Shown here piece by piece: positions 1-11,375 of a stretch of 64,000 nucleotides of DNA (positions are counted from its first letter, which is position 1; every line of letters begins with the position of its first letter). Under the pieces are notes generated by a model. The model did not search any database, had not been told where the DNA came from, and worked only from the letters and a program-made list of their open reading frames with translations. A program made the translations under genes and the position numbers. The stretch comes from Echinometra lucunter (taxonomy: Eukaryota; Echinodermata; Echinoidea; Camarodonta; Echinometridae), in NCBI GenBank assembly GCA_029962745.1, contig CM057153.1, positions 10,230,117-10,294,116 of the forward strand, read 5' to 3'.

Positions 1-944
1 TTATTGTCAGACTACATATGGACTAGAAAAACAATTGGTGTGTATTTCTAAGAGAAGGGAATGACACAAAGTGAATGAAGACATCAGTTATGGGTTGAAT
101 TATTGAAGATTCAAATACCACATGATATGCGCAGGTCTGAGATACGTTTATCTATTTTTTTATGTGGATTATCACACATGTTACGTTTAACTGACCCTCA
201 GATCTGTACAACAAGCTGAAGCAATAACAGACCAACGTCTTCAAAAATACTATAGAACTAAGAAAAAAAAAACAAACAATACAACCCCATGAGTGACCAG
301 CCCGAGGACGGCGAGTCGGTCAAGGAGGCAGTCTACAACAGTTAGACAAAATTTCTCCCCATTTTTGTTTTGATTTTTGTTTCTATTTTTTTTAATTTCT
401 ATTTGAATGTATTATTGAACGCATCAATCTCGCAATGATTCTAAGACACAGCATAAAGTGAACCATGACTGACACGGACTATAGAATGATACGATTTCAT
501 TTTCAAGACGGAATTCAATTTACATCTCTATAATTATGGAGATAGTATGGTATAAGGTATGAAAGAACCTTAAAAACATGAGAAATACTACTGAAAGCTT
601 TTTCAAAATCTGATAACATTAGACATGTTAGAGTATACCTGCAGTTTTTGTATTTCAACATAATTATAAACAATAATGGCATTTATAATTCTATGTTTTC
701 GCCGATGAAATGACCAGGCAAAACTCCTTTTGATCTGTATGTATAATAAACCCGGTGTAACCATGATCGTTCGGCAACCCAGAATTTGACTCGTATTTTG
801 CGGTGTTTCAAGTACATTTTCAGCCATTTTTACCCCTATTTGGCACAAAACGGGTACAAATTGGCCTTGAAGAAACACCACTAGTTTTGAATTCCAAGTA
901 CACTTTTACTAAACCACCCCTTTCAACTTCAATTCACGTCTGAG
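1..944. other. intergenic, no gene seen
   Basis: AT-rich sequence with no convincing coding frame, no recognisable repeat and no splice-bounded exon. Short open frames here lack codon character. Nothing can be assigned. Confidence 0.6.
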
Positions 945-1202
945 CAGGGGCGGCGCTACAGGGGGGCAGGGGGCGAATGCCCCCCGATGATTTTTCAAGT
1001 GATAAAAAAAAAGGAAAAAAGAGGAGAAAAAAAGAAGAAAAATGAAGAAAAAAGAGGAGGAAGAAGAAAGAAGAGGGTGAGAAAAGAGAGGCCTCTGGCT
1101 TGCAACTATATAATACCCCTATTTCTTCATCTAAAACGTCATTAAACCTATGGATCATCTTGCTCCCCCCCCCCCTATCAAAATACCCTGGCGCCGCCCC
1201 TG
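945..1202. mobile_element. hAT-like MITE with 12-bp inverted ends
   Basis: The element starts CAGGGGCGGCGC and ends GCGCCGCCCCTG, a perfect 12-bp terminal inverted repeat. The flanking octamers CGTCTGAG (937-944) and CTTCTGAG (1203-1210) match at 7 of 8 positions, as expected for an 8-bp hAT target duplication. The inside is an A/G-rich stretch followed by a C tract and has no transposase. Close relatives lie at 19747-19984 and 20625-20883. The hAT assignment rests on duplication length and end sequence only. Confidence 0.75.
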
Positions 1203-2113
1203 CTTCTGAGTCAAAAACAGAAACTTGCAAACAAGGACCAGAAAAAACACCCTTTTTCAATTTCGAGTACAAGCTCAAAAACACCCCCCTTTTTTTTTTT
1301 GAACATGCTCAAAAATGACCCCTTTTTACGCAAAATTCGAACGATCAAGCGTACACGAAGTCAATACAGAGTGACAAAACCGGGATAATAAAGGGTAAAA
1401 CTTTCCGCAGTCTATTTACAAACCACGGGCATAAAATCTTGTAAATTACATTAAGAAGAGATATCGGTCTTCAATTTCCAATAAAAATGACGGGCTGTTT
1501 TACCTTATAGAATTAGAGTTATGAGACCTAGGTTTTGTGAGAGAGATAACTCACCACACAAGTTAGCATAATAAAACCTCTCCACATGTTCTCAGTATTA
1601 GAAAAATAGCCCTTTCTCGCTCTCTCGCTCTGCTCGCTCATAGAAACAAGATCAGGAGGCAAGCGCTCTTATTCCCTTGAACATGTCCGAATATTGTAAT
1701 ACTTCTACAGCGAGATGTAAAACTTTTCTCGAATACAGGTAAATGGTACATCATAAAATTCATCTAATTTATTTTGGTGGAAATAATAAAAAAAACGGGA
1801 TGGTTTATTCTCTACGTAATTGTTCAAGTCCCCTACACTTCTCATTCAAGTAATGAGGATGTACCTCTGCGATATTGTTTGAAATCAATTTTTTGTGCGG
1901 TTAATTGGAGGAAAGTTAGATTAGACTAATAACACAGAGATATGGGCAGCAAAAACAGATCCTACCCCCCCCCCCCCCTGCATATTAAGTCTATTTCACG
2001 TTTGAACCTACACACCCTTTCCCCGATCGGTCGCTTTGCTCCGCGGTCGAGGATATTCGGCATCAGTCATCCCCCCCCCCAACCGCGAACACAAATCGAC
2101 ATCCATGGCATGA
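1203..2113. other. intergenic, low-complexity tracts
   Basis: Contains poly-C tracts near 1965-1978 and 2071-2080. A TTTATT near 1767 would read as AATAAA on the minus strand, so it could be a distant polyadenylation signal for the minus-strand frame at 2114-2731. No other feature is supported. Confidence 0.4.
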
Positions 2114-2731
2114 TTACTCTTCACCAGCAGATGCATCTGCACCAGCGTTATCTTTTCCATTCGTTCCTTCCTCTGGTTTCACCTTCTTCTTTTTGTCCCA
2201 CCTCCACTTCTTCTTGGCCCACTTCTTCTCCCTCTTTTCCTCGATCCCGAAGCCGATCTTCGACCCAAACGCGGTGACGGCGAACCCCTCTGACGTGTCT
2301 ATGCCAGTGCCCATAAGTTGAGCTTCTACACTATCATGAGTGAATGTCAGTTTCGTGTCCAGAGCGAGGCCCAGTGTGCAGAGGAGAGACCCGCAGAGAT
2401 AGTTGACGCTGCAGAGCTCGAAGGTCCAGTCGGTGACGATTGCCGGAAATTCATCGCAAGACATGACGCAGGCGACGTTGGGACCGACGTATTCGGCTTT
2501 TGCTGCCCCGTCAAGATACTCCTTAGACGCGGAGCCGCAACCTGCCGCTGCCGACACGCAACCTTCCTCGCCAGATGGATCAATTCCAATCTCTGCACTA
2601 GGACCTTCTTGATCATATGAAGATTTATCACCGTCACTGGGTGCACTGGTGCTATTCTTCTTCGGTTGTTGTGTCACCACCTCATGTGAGACGAGAGATT
2701 TGGACAAGAGAGAAAGATGGAAGATTATCAT
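2114..2731 (-). CDS. probable terminal exon of an unidentified protein gene
   Basis: A 205-codon frame on the minus strand with no stops, in a region where most frames are short. The upper part may not be coding: a pyrimidine-rich run ending in AG just below 2690 on this strand could be a splice acceptor, so the exon may start near 2682 rather than at the ATG at 2731. The middle (about residues 70-165) has a regular, beta-like pattern with a DSVEAQLMGTG segment followed by a FGSKIGFG segment. I recall this style from uncharacterised animal proteins but cannot name the family. The C-terminus is a lysine/tryptophan-rich stretch followed by an acidic/alanine tail, then TAA at 2114-2116. No partner exon was found. 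It could also be a processed pseudogene. Function unknown. Confidence 0.5.
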   Translation of the reverse strand: MIIFHLSLLSKSLVSHEVVTQQPKKNSTSAPSDGDKSSYDQEGPSAEIGIDPSGEEGCVSAAAGCGSASKEYLDGAAKAEYVGPNVACVMSCDEFPAIVTDWTFELCSVNYLCGSLLCTLGLALDTKLTFTHDSVEAQLMGTGIDTSEGFAVTAFGSKIGFGIEEKREKKWAKKKWRWDKKKKVKPEEGTNGKDNAGADASAGEE

Positions 2732-2768
2732 GATAAATTATGATGATTATAGTATACAGTAGCAGTTG

Positions 2769-2826
2769 TTATTGTTGTTGTAGTAGTCGTAGTAGTAGTA
2801 GGCCTAGTAGTAGTATAGTAGTAGTC

Positions 2827-2861
<35 letters not shown>

Positions 2862-2975
2862 CGTCGTCGTCGTCGTCGTCGTCGTCGTAGTCGTAGTAGT
2901 AGCAGTAGTCGTAGTCGTCATCGTCGTCGTAGTGATAGCAGTAGTAGTAGTAGCAGTAGTAGTAATAGCAGCAGA
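2769..2975. repeat. GTA/GTC trinucleotide microsatellite
   Basis: Long run of GTA and GTC triplets (about 2769-2975). All six frames are open only because of the triplet period, and the resulting Val, Ser or Tyr homopolymers are not genes. Confidence 0.95.
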
Positions 2976-4813
2976 CTTGCATGCAAGTACAAATATATGA
3001 AGTGGTTTACTTTAAAAAAAAAAACAGCAACAGCAACAACTAACTATTCTTCTCCCAGCATGTAGATGAATAAACCCTTTTGTATCATGAGCAAAGGGGC
3101 GGGCGCAACTATCTTGAGGGGAAAGGTGGATCGTAAAAAAATTCATCAAAATTAATTACGTTTTGTATTTGGGAGTATTGTTCCGCATTTCTTTTTTACA
3201 AACATTTTTTCCCTTTGACCAACGGTCACTTTCCCAACTAAATTCTGACTTCAACTTCACCCAACTACTTGGTAAATTGTTCTCAACTCTTATGCATGTT
3301 GTTAGTATAGGGTTGGGTAAAAAGAAAGACCCAACTTTGGGGAATTCCTTGACCAACCATCAATTGCCCAGCTAAGTTTACCCAAACTTCTGAGTGTTGT
3401 TGGAAAAGAAAAGATCGGCCGTAAGGAAGCAGAAGAAGAAGAAGAAGAAGAAAAACAAAAACTGAGAAAGCTGTTATTACTGTGTTTGAAAAGAGAGTTT
3501 TCCTATTTATTTGCTTTCTCTTTACTAACTTGGGTTACAACAGCACCGAATAGAAATCCCCTAAAAATTCTTTTTTTCCCATAAAATTCACGCCAAATTA
3601 GTTTCTTTTGGTTTTGTCACGCCACATATATCGTCCATGGATATTTTGTCGACCCTAAAACAACATGTTTAACCACAAAATAGGTTGCGGTTTTTAGCAC
3701 TTGAATAGGTGACCTTCGTACAATATCAATTGTAAATTAGGAGTCCTTCGCACAATATCAATTGCAAATCCGGAGTCCGGATTTGTTGAGAATTAAAAAA
3801 AAAACCCTCGGAATTAAGCCTATGCATGTATATTAATGTACATTAGTATATTCTGAGAATATTTGGAATTGATATGTAGTTTTTTCCTGTAGATAAACAC
3901 TGATTAGTTTATTTTCAAGTTCTTATGCAAATCCTAAGTCAAGATGAAAGAGACAAAGAAATATAAACAGATATATAAAAATGTAAATTAGTTCGACACT
4001 GGGTAAGATTTAAGTGCTGTTTTGAAGATAGAAAGAGTAGACAGGTTCTTTATTCCATTAAAATTGATAGAGGGCACCTTTTTTGGGGGGGATGGAGTGT
4101 GTACTTCAAAAATTGTAAACGACTTCGAATTTAAGAAGATACGGGGGCCAGGTGTCCCCTCCCCTTAAATCCTCTAGTGCTATGACATAAGGTCTATTTC
4201 ATAGTTCCTCTGAAAAACAAAGAAGAAAGAAAAGCAAAACATAACGAAAAAAAAACGAAAATGAAGGAGACGAAGAATTTGGAGATTCCCCCCCCCCCCC
4301 CCCCCACAGTCTGCACGATATTTGATATTACAAATAAGAATAGAAATCTGCTCTGGACGATGCTCGTAATGAGGTGACTATACTTCATCATTAAAACTCA
4401 CATGAAACATCTTTTAGTTTGAAATAACGGAACCCCAACTTGAACTTTTGAACTTTGTTCAATCAGTTCCACGTGGTATACATGACAGCTTCATACACCA
4501 GTACGGAGCATTCATGTATAGTTCAGCGTTTCCGTTTCACTCAAAAAAAAAGTTTATTTTATTCGTTCTTTTATTGATGAATTCGATTTCATCATGAATA
4601 AATTGAATTTGGAATATTTGTATTCAAACTGTAAAAATTATGCAATTCCGGACAGTATCATTTTATTCTATTTGCTGAATTGATGAATATTATGCTCTCT
4701 CTCCCGGATATGATTTCAACAAAACAGTTTGATGTAAAATGCCTAGAATAGAGTTTTCATTTTAACTCGGATGCCTTTAATTTAAAAACATTCATATTTA
4801 AGTCATAAATTAT
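2976..4813. other. intergenic, simple repeats
   Basis: No gene. Contains a short 33-bp-period duplication around 3715-3775 (copies of CAATATCAATTG followed by GGAGTCC), GAA runs near 3430-3450 and a poly-C tract at 4289-4305. Confidence 0.5.
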
Positions 4814-4978
4814 TCAGTTATTTATTTATTTATTTATTTATATTCATTTATGCATTTATTTATATTTATTTATTTATTTATTTCATTTATCTATTTATAC
4901 ATTTACTTATCTATTTATTTTATCTATTTATTTATTCATTTATTCATTCATTCATTCATTCATATCTATTTATCTATG
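4814..4978. repeat. ATTT-type tetranucleotide microsatellite
   Basis: Imperfect repeats of TTTA/TTCA/TCTA spanning about 160 bp. Confidence 0.9.
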
Positions 4979-5353
4979 AACAGGGTAGCCCAGATAACAT
5001 TGTCTCCAATGGGGCCCTGCGAGTAAAATCACAGGTATGACTAACTCGTATCAAATTGATGAGATATAATGACATAATTGTATTATCGGTTTTTGGGGGA
5101 GGGGCTAAAGAAAATAGATATATCATCAGATATTATTTTTATCTCAAAAGCACAGAGGAAAATCAAGAATCTACCCGCAAATGATAACTAAATATTTTCA
5201 AAAAGAAAAACATTTATAGGTGTTGATATAATGAAAGAGATCGAACATTATTAGACTCTGCCAATTTATACGTATTGAAATAACCAGGGGAAAGCAAGAC
5301 TATCCGCGCCATGCGCCCCTCTCCCTTCACCCGCTATTAAAAAAGGCATCCAC

Positions 5354-5528
5354 AGAACTCTGGGGAGCGTTCATGAAAGGACTTGTCGGATGTTTTATCC
5401 GACAAAGTCTGTTTTATCCGACAGTTGCCATAGTAACGATGCTTCTCAGCCAATCAAAATCAAGGAAAGATGTCAGATCTGACAACTTGTCAGACAACAA
5501 ATGTTGATGAAATGCTCCCCAGGGTTCT
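5354..5528. mobile_element. palindromic MITE
   Basis: Imperfect terminal inverted repeats: the left end reads GAACTCTGGGGAGC and the right end, reverse complemented, reads GAACCCTGGGGAGC. The similarity continues inward, with a GTCGGA/TCCGAC hairpin near the left arm. No coding capacity. Confidence 0.6.
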
Positions 5529-6121
5529 TCTGTAACTAGGTGACGCTTTACTCTCCGCACACTCCCTCAGTATTTACCCCCCCCCCCCTCCGTTTAACAA
5601 GCTTCAACGACCTAACCATTCTTCGATCATATGCATTAACAAGACAACAAGACTGAAGAATCTACCTGCACATCTTGGTTGCTGTCCGTGGGGTCGTCCA
5701 TTCTTCTCCAAACTATTTCTTTTCCAATGTTTTTTTAGATGAATAGTCCCTGCGGGGTGAACCACATTTGAAGTATGAGAATGACTAAAAAAATATACAT
5801 TTATTTTTCAGCGCCCAAACATGCAGTCAGCGTTGTACAAATTTATGTATTGTAAGTCAAGTCATGATGATGGGAAGGGGAACAGGGGGAAAACTTTAGA
5901 GTTCTATAGGAGTGGATGATTAATGAACGCGACTGAAAAGGATTTTTTTTTTTTAGATGGATACAAAATGGGCATATTGCCAATGAATCAAACGCCACGA
6001 TGGTTACCAAGAATACAATTTTTATAAAGAAACGAAAATGAATAAATAAATAGATGAATAACAGTCTTTCCTATTCTTGATAACAGGGCTGTTGCCAAGG
6101 GTTAGAATGAATATCTCTTGA
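5529..6121. other. intergenic, nothing recognised
   Basis: Contains a poly-C tract at 5578-5588 and T/A runs. No gene or repeat boundary could be supported. Confidence 0.4.
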
Positions 6122-6523
6122 GCCCGGCGCACACTCCGACTGCGATCCGATTTTCGAACAAATGGCATTTTGCATTAAATAAAGTTTAAACAAGTAAAAT
6201 TCTCTTTTTTGAAGTTCGGCATAATGATAGGAAAACTAAAATCGAAATTTTGCTAACTGCAAGCCTTGTGTTCGGAGTAAAGGCCAAATCGGCTTCAAAT
6301 CTTAGCTGATCGCAAGATTGCTATGACGTCACTACGATTTGAAATTGAATTCGCTTTTATTCCTACAGGGAGGCTCGCAATAGCCCGGAATTTCGAAATT
6401 TGTGTTCATACGAAAATTGAACTTTGATCATGAAGATTTTACATGTTTGAATGTTCATATCAAATGCTATAACATTTTTTTCCAAAATCGGATCGCAGTC
6501 GGATCGTGCAGTGTGCGCCGGGC
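6122..6523. mobile_element. 402-bp MITE with GCCCGGCGCACACT ends
   Basis: The first 14 bases, GCCCGGCGCACACT, are the exact reverse complement of the last 14. Both ends then share an inner CCGACTGCGATCCGATTTT block, displaced by 7 bases at the right end. There is no coding sequence. A diverged part of the same family lies at about 45040-45270 in DNA2 intron 15, in the opposite orientation. Confidence 0.75.
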
Positions 6524-6944
6524 TTTAGGAGGGGAGGGGAGGGGAGGGGATGGGAGGATGGGTTTAGATGCCTATCGATTGACTATAATTTCCTTGCCGG
6601 AATCATCATCCGATAAAAATGTCCTATACTCTCATGATTAAACTTCTTGAATGGATGAAACACTGTCCTGGGATACATTCTTAGGTGGTCGTTGGTGGTC
6701 GGTAATATTAGAGGATCAAAATAAAACAAGTATTCTGAATAAATACATGTACATGTAATTTTGCAATTTTTACTTAGAAAAGAAGCAATAAAGATGTCAT
6801 ATTAAAAACTTTTGATCAGAAAGTCTTCAAACAGGAAGCAACTTTAATAAATCAACAAATATATGTATAAGGGAAATGAGGGACGTAGCGTTGCTTAAAT
6901 CAAGGTAAATTGATTTTTTCTTCTTTTTTTTTAAAATAATTTTT

Positions 6945-7022
6945 GCGAGGTCGCAATTCCTCCGCCAGGAATTGAACCTGCGTCCTTGGTTTGAAGCTTC
7001 TGCTTTAACCAACAGGTACCGG
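6945..7022 (-). repeat. tRNA-like fragment, possible SINE head
   Basis: On the minus strand there is a B-box-like GGTTCAATTCC, preceded by a GGTTAAAGCAGAAGCTTCAAACC stretch laid out like a D-arm plus anticodon arm. A proper acceptor stem and A box are not evident, so this is more likely a tRNA-derived SINE piece or tRNA relic than a working tRNA gene. Confidence 0.35.
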
Positions 7023-7067
7023 TACTTTCATTATACAAAATATGCCAACCTTAATTTTAGGGTGATG

Positions 7068-7430
7068 TTCGTTATTCCGAAGGTTCGTTATTCCGATGGT
7101 TTGTTATTCCGAAGGTTCGTTGTTCCGAAAATGAAAACAGGGTTCGTTAATCCGAACATTTGTGGCGTTATTCCGAAGGTTCGTTATTCCGAAGGTTCGT
7201 TAATCCGAAAATGAAATGGGGTTCGTTATTCTTGAGGTTCGATAGTCCAAAAATGAAATAAGGTTCGTTAGTCAAAAATAACCAACGAACTAACGAACCT
7301 TATTTCATTTTCCGACTAACGAACCTTCGGACTAACGAACTTTCGGAATAACGAACCATCCAAAAAAAAATGTCCCTTCGGACTAACGAACCTTCGGAAT
7401 AAACGAACCTTCGGAATAACGAGCTGTAAC
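7068..7430. repeat. inverted array of TTCGTTATTCCGAAGG units
   Basis: The left half repeats GTTCGTTATTCCGAAG several times. The right half carries the complement, CTTCGGAATAACGAAC and CGGACTAACGAACC. The whole can fold into a long imperfect hairpin. It is non-coding. Confidence 0.8.
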
Positions 7431-7584
7431 CAACCTTTATACCTCTATCACTGACAAAAAATTGACCTCCTTTATTTCGTTAAAAGTGCACTATCCTTAC
7501 CCTCGTTATTAACAAAAAAACCAAAACAAAACAAAAAAGCGCGTGAAAATATTTCCTCTTTCGGTTCTAATCTCGATAATTTCT

Positions 7585-7690
7585 CCGGGTCTCCGGGTCG
7601 CGAAATTTTTTTTCCTACAACATTTTCGCTCCTTGCGCGTGCGCACATGGTCATTCTCCACGACTTCATAAATATTCATATGTACATCAT
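7585..7690. repeat. left copy of a widely spaced inverted repeat
   Basis: The sequence from CCGGGTCGCGAAATTTTTTTTCC through TTGCGCGTGCGCACATGGTCATT recurs as its reverse complement at about 9830-9932. The copies are about 2.2 kb apart and may be the ends of one large element or two independent insertions. Confidence 0.6.
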
Positions 7691-7846
7691 TGTGCCATTG
7701 ATCAACGCATGCGCACATGGTCATTCTCTGAGACGACCTCACAAAATATTCGTAGGTAGGCTACGTCATAATGCCATTAATGCGCGCTTCGCTTCTCTCT
7801 AGATCTAATTCTGTCTGTGATGAGATTACAAGTGCGCGTGCAAACA

Positions 7847-8263
7847 TTAACCCATTCGTGACAGAGGGTCCACATTATGTGGTTTGGTTTAATAATTTTT
7901 GATGCAGAGCTCTAAAAATCATACCAAATACATGAGCAGAAAGAGCAAAAAATTCTACACATACTGTGCCCATTTTGGTTGCATCAGTATTTGTTGTTTG
8001 ATGCTGAAATCTTTTTAAAGGAAAATAAGCATTAAAATCCTTAAATTGGCAATGCGATGAAAATGTTAAATTTACCATTTCCCCCTGCAAATTGGCAACT
8101 TTATGACTTCTCATCATACATTCAGTCAATTTATATTTATTTCAGATACATGATGTTTTATAAGAAAAATGTAGCAATAAAAGAAAAATGTTGGTGTTGC
8201 CAATTTGAAGAATAAAAGCTGATCAAATTTGGCTTTAAATAATTCCTGTCACGAATGAGTTAA
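7847..8263. mobile_element. TTAA-flanked piggyBac-like MITE, copy 1
   Basis: Begins TTAACCCATTCGTGACAG and ends CTGTCACGAATGAGTTAA, so TTAA lies at both edges and the ends are inverted repeats. TTAA targets and a TTAACCC start are typical of piggyBac-class elements. No transposase is present. A second copy in the opposite orientation is at 60631-61044, with extensive internal similarity (CAAATTGGCAAC, TTTATTGCTACATTTTTCTT). Class assignment is inferred from the ends. Confidence 0.75.
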
Positions 8264-9829
8264 CTCAACGTTGAATATTTTTTAAAGTATCACAGTGAGG
8301 CAGAATTTGTAAAGTATGATGATTGGTTTACTCACCCTAAGATGGTTGAAAAGTAGAATTACGAACACCAACCTCAAATAGGATTAATCTTGTTTTCAAA
8401 TTTCTGTCACATTCCTTTCCACTCGTCGTGTCTTCCCACTCCCCTGGCCCCCCCCCCCCCTCTCTCTCTCTCTCTATCTATTTCTCTGGCCCTCTTTGTA
8501 TTTTTTTAATCAAACCACTGAATTATTGATGAAATGATTGAAACATTTATTTTCATTGTTATTTGTAATCTACACTTTTTTTAAAACCACCTTTTATGAA
8601 TCAGCCAAGAGAATATAATAAAATCCAGGTTACATGTTCTTATCGTGGTCAACATAAAATAAGGTTGATATTGTGACAACAAAATCTGACATGTAGATCG
8701 TCATTTGCATATATATGAGCTAAAACCACTTTCACCAGAATAACAATTATGATATACAATTAATATATAAATATACACATGTTTTATGGAACTAGATAGA
8801 TTCTCGACTGGAGCAGTCAGAATTAATGCCTCTGCCCTGTTACGAGATAAGAATGATATGACCTTTAACCTATGACCTCTTGACGTTTCTGGTTCTTTAT
8901 TCCGTTCCACTAATCATCAATGATTCTCTGTAATCAGCAATGAATCAACAATAATAAACACATTATAACAATTTGCATAACCGATGAACACTTGCACTAT
9001 ATAGGTAATGAGGATGGTAGTAACCGCATTGACTATACATGCATAATTTCCAACATGTATGATATGCATGATATAAATCAGAAATATATGTTAGACTTTC
9101 AACTGATCCTTAATGAAGCTTTTAGCAAATACATTAATATTGACGTAAAATGATTAAAATAATCATATCCAGTCAACGTATACCAAAACCTAATTTACAT
9201 AACCATAACGTTACTCAGTCTGCTTTATTAATAATCCTTGGACAGCCTAACTAAATAAATGTTAGCTTTATGAGAGCTTGGTGCATAATCACATAGAAAT
9301 GTTATATGTTTACGCATAAATTATGCCCTTGTGCCCCATCACATTTAATGCTTTATTGCAATACAATATACTAAGCACAGTATATACACTATATACACCT
9401 CTTGTTGATCCTTATACACTGGTATACTAGTAGGTCCTAATTAATACACCTTTCTGAAAGGAACTATAAATGGTAACAGCTAACTATCTACAACAACCAA
9501 TAACTCAATCATTGTATCAGTTTATGGATGGTTTCCTTGTTCCTAGTCCATTATTACTTCAACAAACACGCCCTTATTTATTGTGCAAAGGGGCCTAAAT
9601 GCACATGACACCATTCAGCCTGTCCACTCGAGCTGATCATTCAAAAAGGGCTTCATTTACACAGACAAACTCCAATATTATTCATAACAACATTTCCTAC
9701 ATTACTTAAGCTATACAATAATTACGGGGGCTTCCAACACATCATTTAATTTGTGCACAAAACGCGCGCCAGCGCGCGATCCTGATTTATGAAGTCGCGC
9801 GTGCGGAGAATGACCTGATAATGGTCTAG
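8264..9829. other. intergenic, nothing recognised
   Basis: AT-rich sequence with a C tract and CT run at 8448-8475. No exon-like frame was found. Confidence 0.5.
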
Positions 9830-9932
9830 GGACGTACATATGAATATTTATGAGCTCTCGGAAAATGACCATGTGCGCACGCGCAAGGAGCGAAAATGTC
9901 GTAGGAAAAAAAATTTCGCCTCCGGGTCGTGT
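9830..9932. repeat. right copy of a widely spaced inverted repeat
   Basis: Reverse complement of 7585-7690, including AATGACCATGTGCGCACGCG and GGAGCGAAAATG. The block just upstream is CpG-rich (CGCGCGCCAGCGCGCG near 9764). Confidence 0.6.
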
Positions 9933-10090
9933 TCGGATAAGATCCTATTATTTTCAAGATTTTAACCGATTTACACCAAATTTGGCACAAAAGGATTTTG
10001 ACATGTCATTTTAAAAACAATGTTGCTCAGAGAAGCGTGTGTTGATTAATGTCACCAAAGTATAACTTCAAAGCAAAGTACTTAGCCTAC

Positions 10091-10418
10091 ACACTAAGAA
10101 AAAAGGTTAGGTCTTGCACCCTTCAAATGATAAACTGTAGGCACCCAAAGAAGCATTATGCACCATTAAAGTGCAGTGAGCTACATTATGATAATTCAGG
10201 ATGCAGAGTTGTACCCTTAGGGAAGGTGCAAATTTGCACCCTTTTTGTTGCAAATATTTCTGCACCCTTTAGGGTGGAGATGGGCATTTTCGGGTGCAAA
10301 CCAGTACAAATGGATGCATACTTGCATCTTTGCCATTTAGGGTGCAAGACTGCACCCCAAAAGATGCTGCTATTGTAGCATTTGGAATGCAAAATTGCAC
10401 CCTTTTTTCTTAGAGTGT
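10091..10418. mobile_element. MITE with ACACTAAGAAAAAAGG ends
   Basis: Left end ACACTAAGAAAAAAGG, right end CCTTTTTTCTTAGAGTGT, an inverted repeat with one mismatch. The inside repeats GGGTGCAA/TTGCACCC boxes in both directions. Open frames crossing it are incidental. Confidence 0.65.
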
Positions 10419-10501
10419 AAAATCTGTGGAAATTTTAAATTTATTGTCCAGAACACATATATCACGTATACTAGTATACGGTAGTTTGATATTCTTGTGT
10501 T

Positions 10502-10989
10502 TTAAAGTGATTACACAATGGTAAACAAAATTTTGATATATGATCGAGAATAGAATTCTAAGAAGAATGACATTAAAAATATGATGATTTTCAGTCGAAA
10601 TCAATGCATTTTGGCTAATTTTCTCATGAAATTTATGAGCTGACCAAAAATAATTGAGTATGAGGTATGACGTAAAAGTGGGTACCCAGCTTCGCGCATT
10701 GCAGTTGTGCTACGCGCTAGACTGTACAACATGTATTATACCTTGCGCGCATTTTGCTAGAAGTGCGCGACAAGGTACCCACTTTGACGTCATTTTGACG
10801 TCAAAGTGGGTACCCAGTTGAAACTGGGTCACAGCTGAGGGGTCAAAAATATCATGAAATCTTACCACATTTGGGGGTTTCCTTGGCAACACGACTTTTT
10901 AAAAAACTTTAGGCGGATGATTTTCTGCTAATAAAATCATGCTCTTTTAAATGAGTTGACATTGTTTCAGCATTGGGTACCCCCTTTGA
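10502..10989 (-). mobile_element. TTAA-flanked MITE with CRE palindrome, copy A
   Basis: One of four copies of a roughly 480-bp family; the others are at 39990-40480, 46541-47024 and 52737-53212. Ends are TTTAAAGTGATTACACAATG and, read inward from the other side, TTTAAAGGGGGTACCCAATG, matching at 16 of 20 positions. The target is TTAA on one side and a decayed TTGA on the other. A perfect 19-bp hairpin at 10774-10814 holds two TGACGTCA sites separated by three bases. Confidence 0.8.
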
Positions 10990-11375
10990 GGTTTCCTTTC
11001 TCTATAGGGCGCACTGTATCTACTGTTTTAAAAAATGGATTGTCCCAAGTCTACACTGTAGGCCCATTCGAGCTCAAAGTCAGATATACCAGAGTGGGGT
11101 GTTTCCCTCTAAAGCTGTTCGTAAGTTACGAACAACTTTACGAACGACTGGTGATACCTTCTTGGGTGCTAATCAGTTTCTCATTCATTTACATGTAGCA
11201 CAAGAAGGTATCACCAGTCGTGCGTAAAGTCGTTCGTAACTTACGAACAGCTTTATGAAACACCCCCAGTAACTGTTAATAAGACGTTATCAAAGATGAG
11301 AGAGAGAATGAGTCAAATGATGATACATATAGATAAAGCCAAATGTAAATTAGGCATTATGCATAGTTTACATTT
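10990..11375. repeat. segmental duplicate, unit 1, with hairpin
   Basis: About 390 bp that recurs at 11631-12019 with roughly 90% identity. Each unit contains a hairpin MITE (here 11096-11267) whose arms read GGGGTGTTTC...AAAGCTGTTCGTAAGTTACG. A diverged relative of the hairpin is at 58393-58718. Confidence 0.75.

Noticed and set aside
2728..3000. Open frames of Val, Ser or Tyr/Asp runs
   Set aside because: Direct translation of the GTA/GTC triplet repeat. No gene.
6945..7022. Functional tRNA gene
   Set aside because: B box is present but the acceptor stem and A box are not convincing.
7875..8129. 84-codon minus frame, with an 89-codon relative at 60775-61044
   Set aside because: Both lie inside the TTAA-flanked MITE. 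Similarity is at the DNA repeat level and the frame has no domain.
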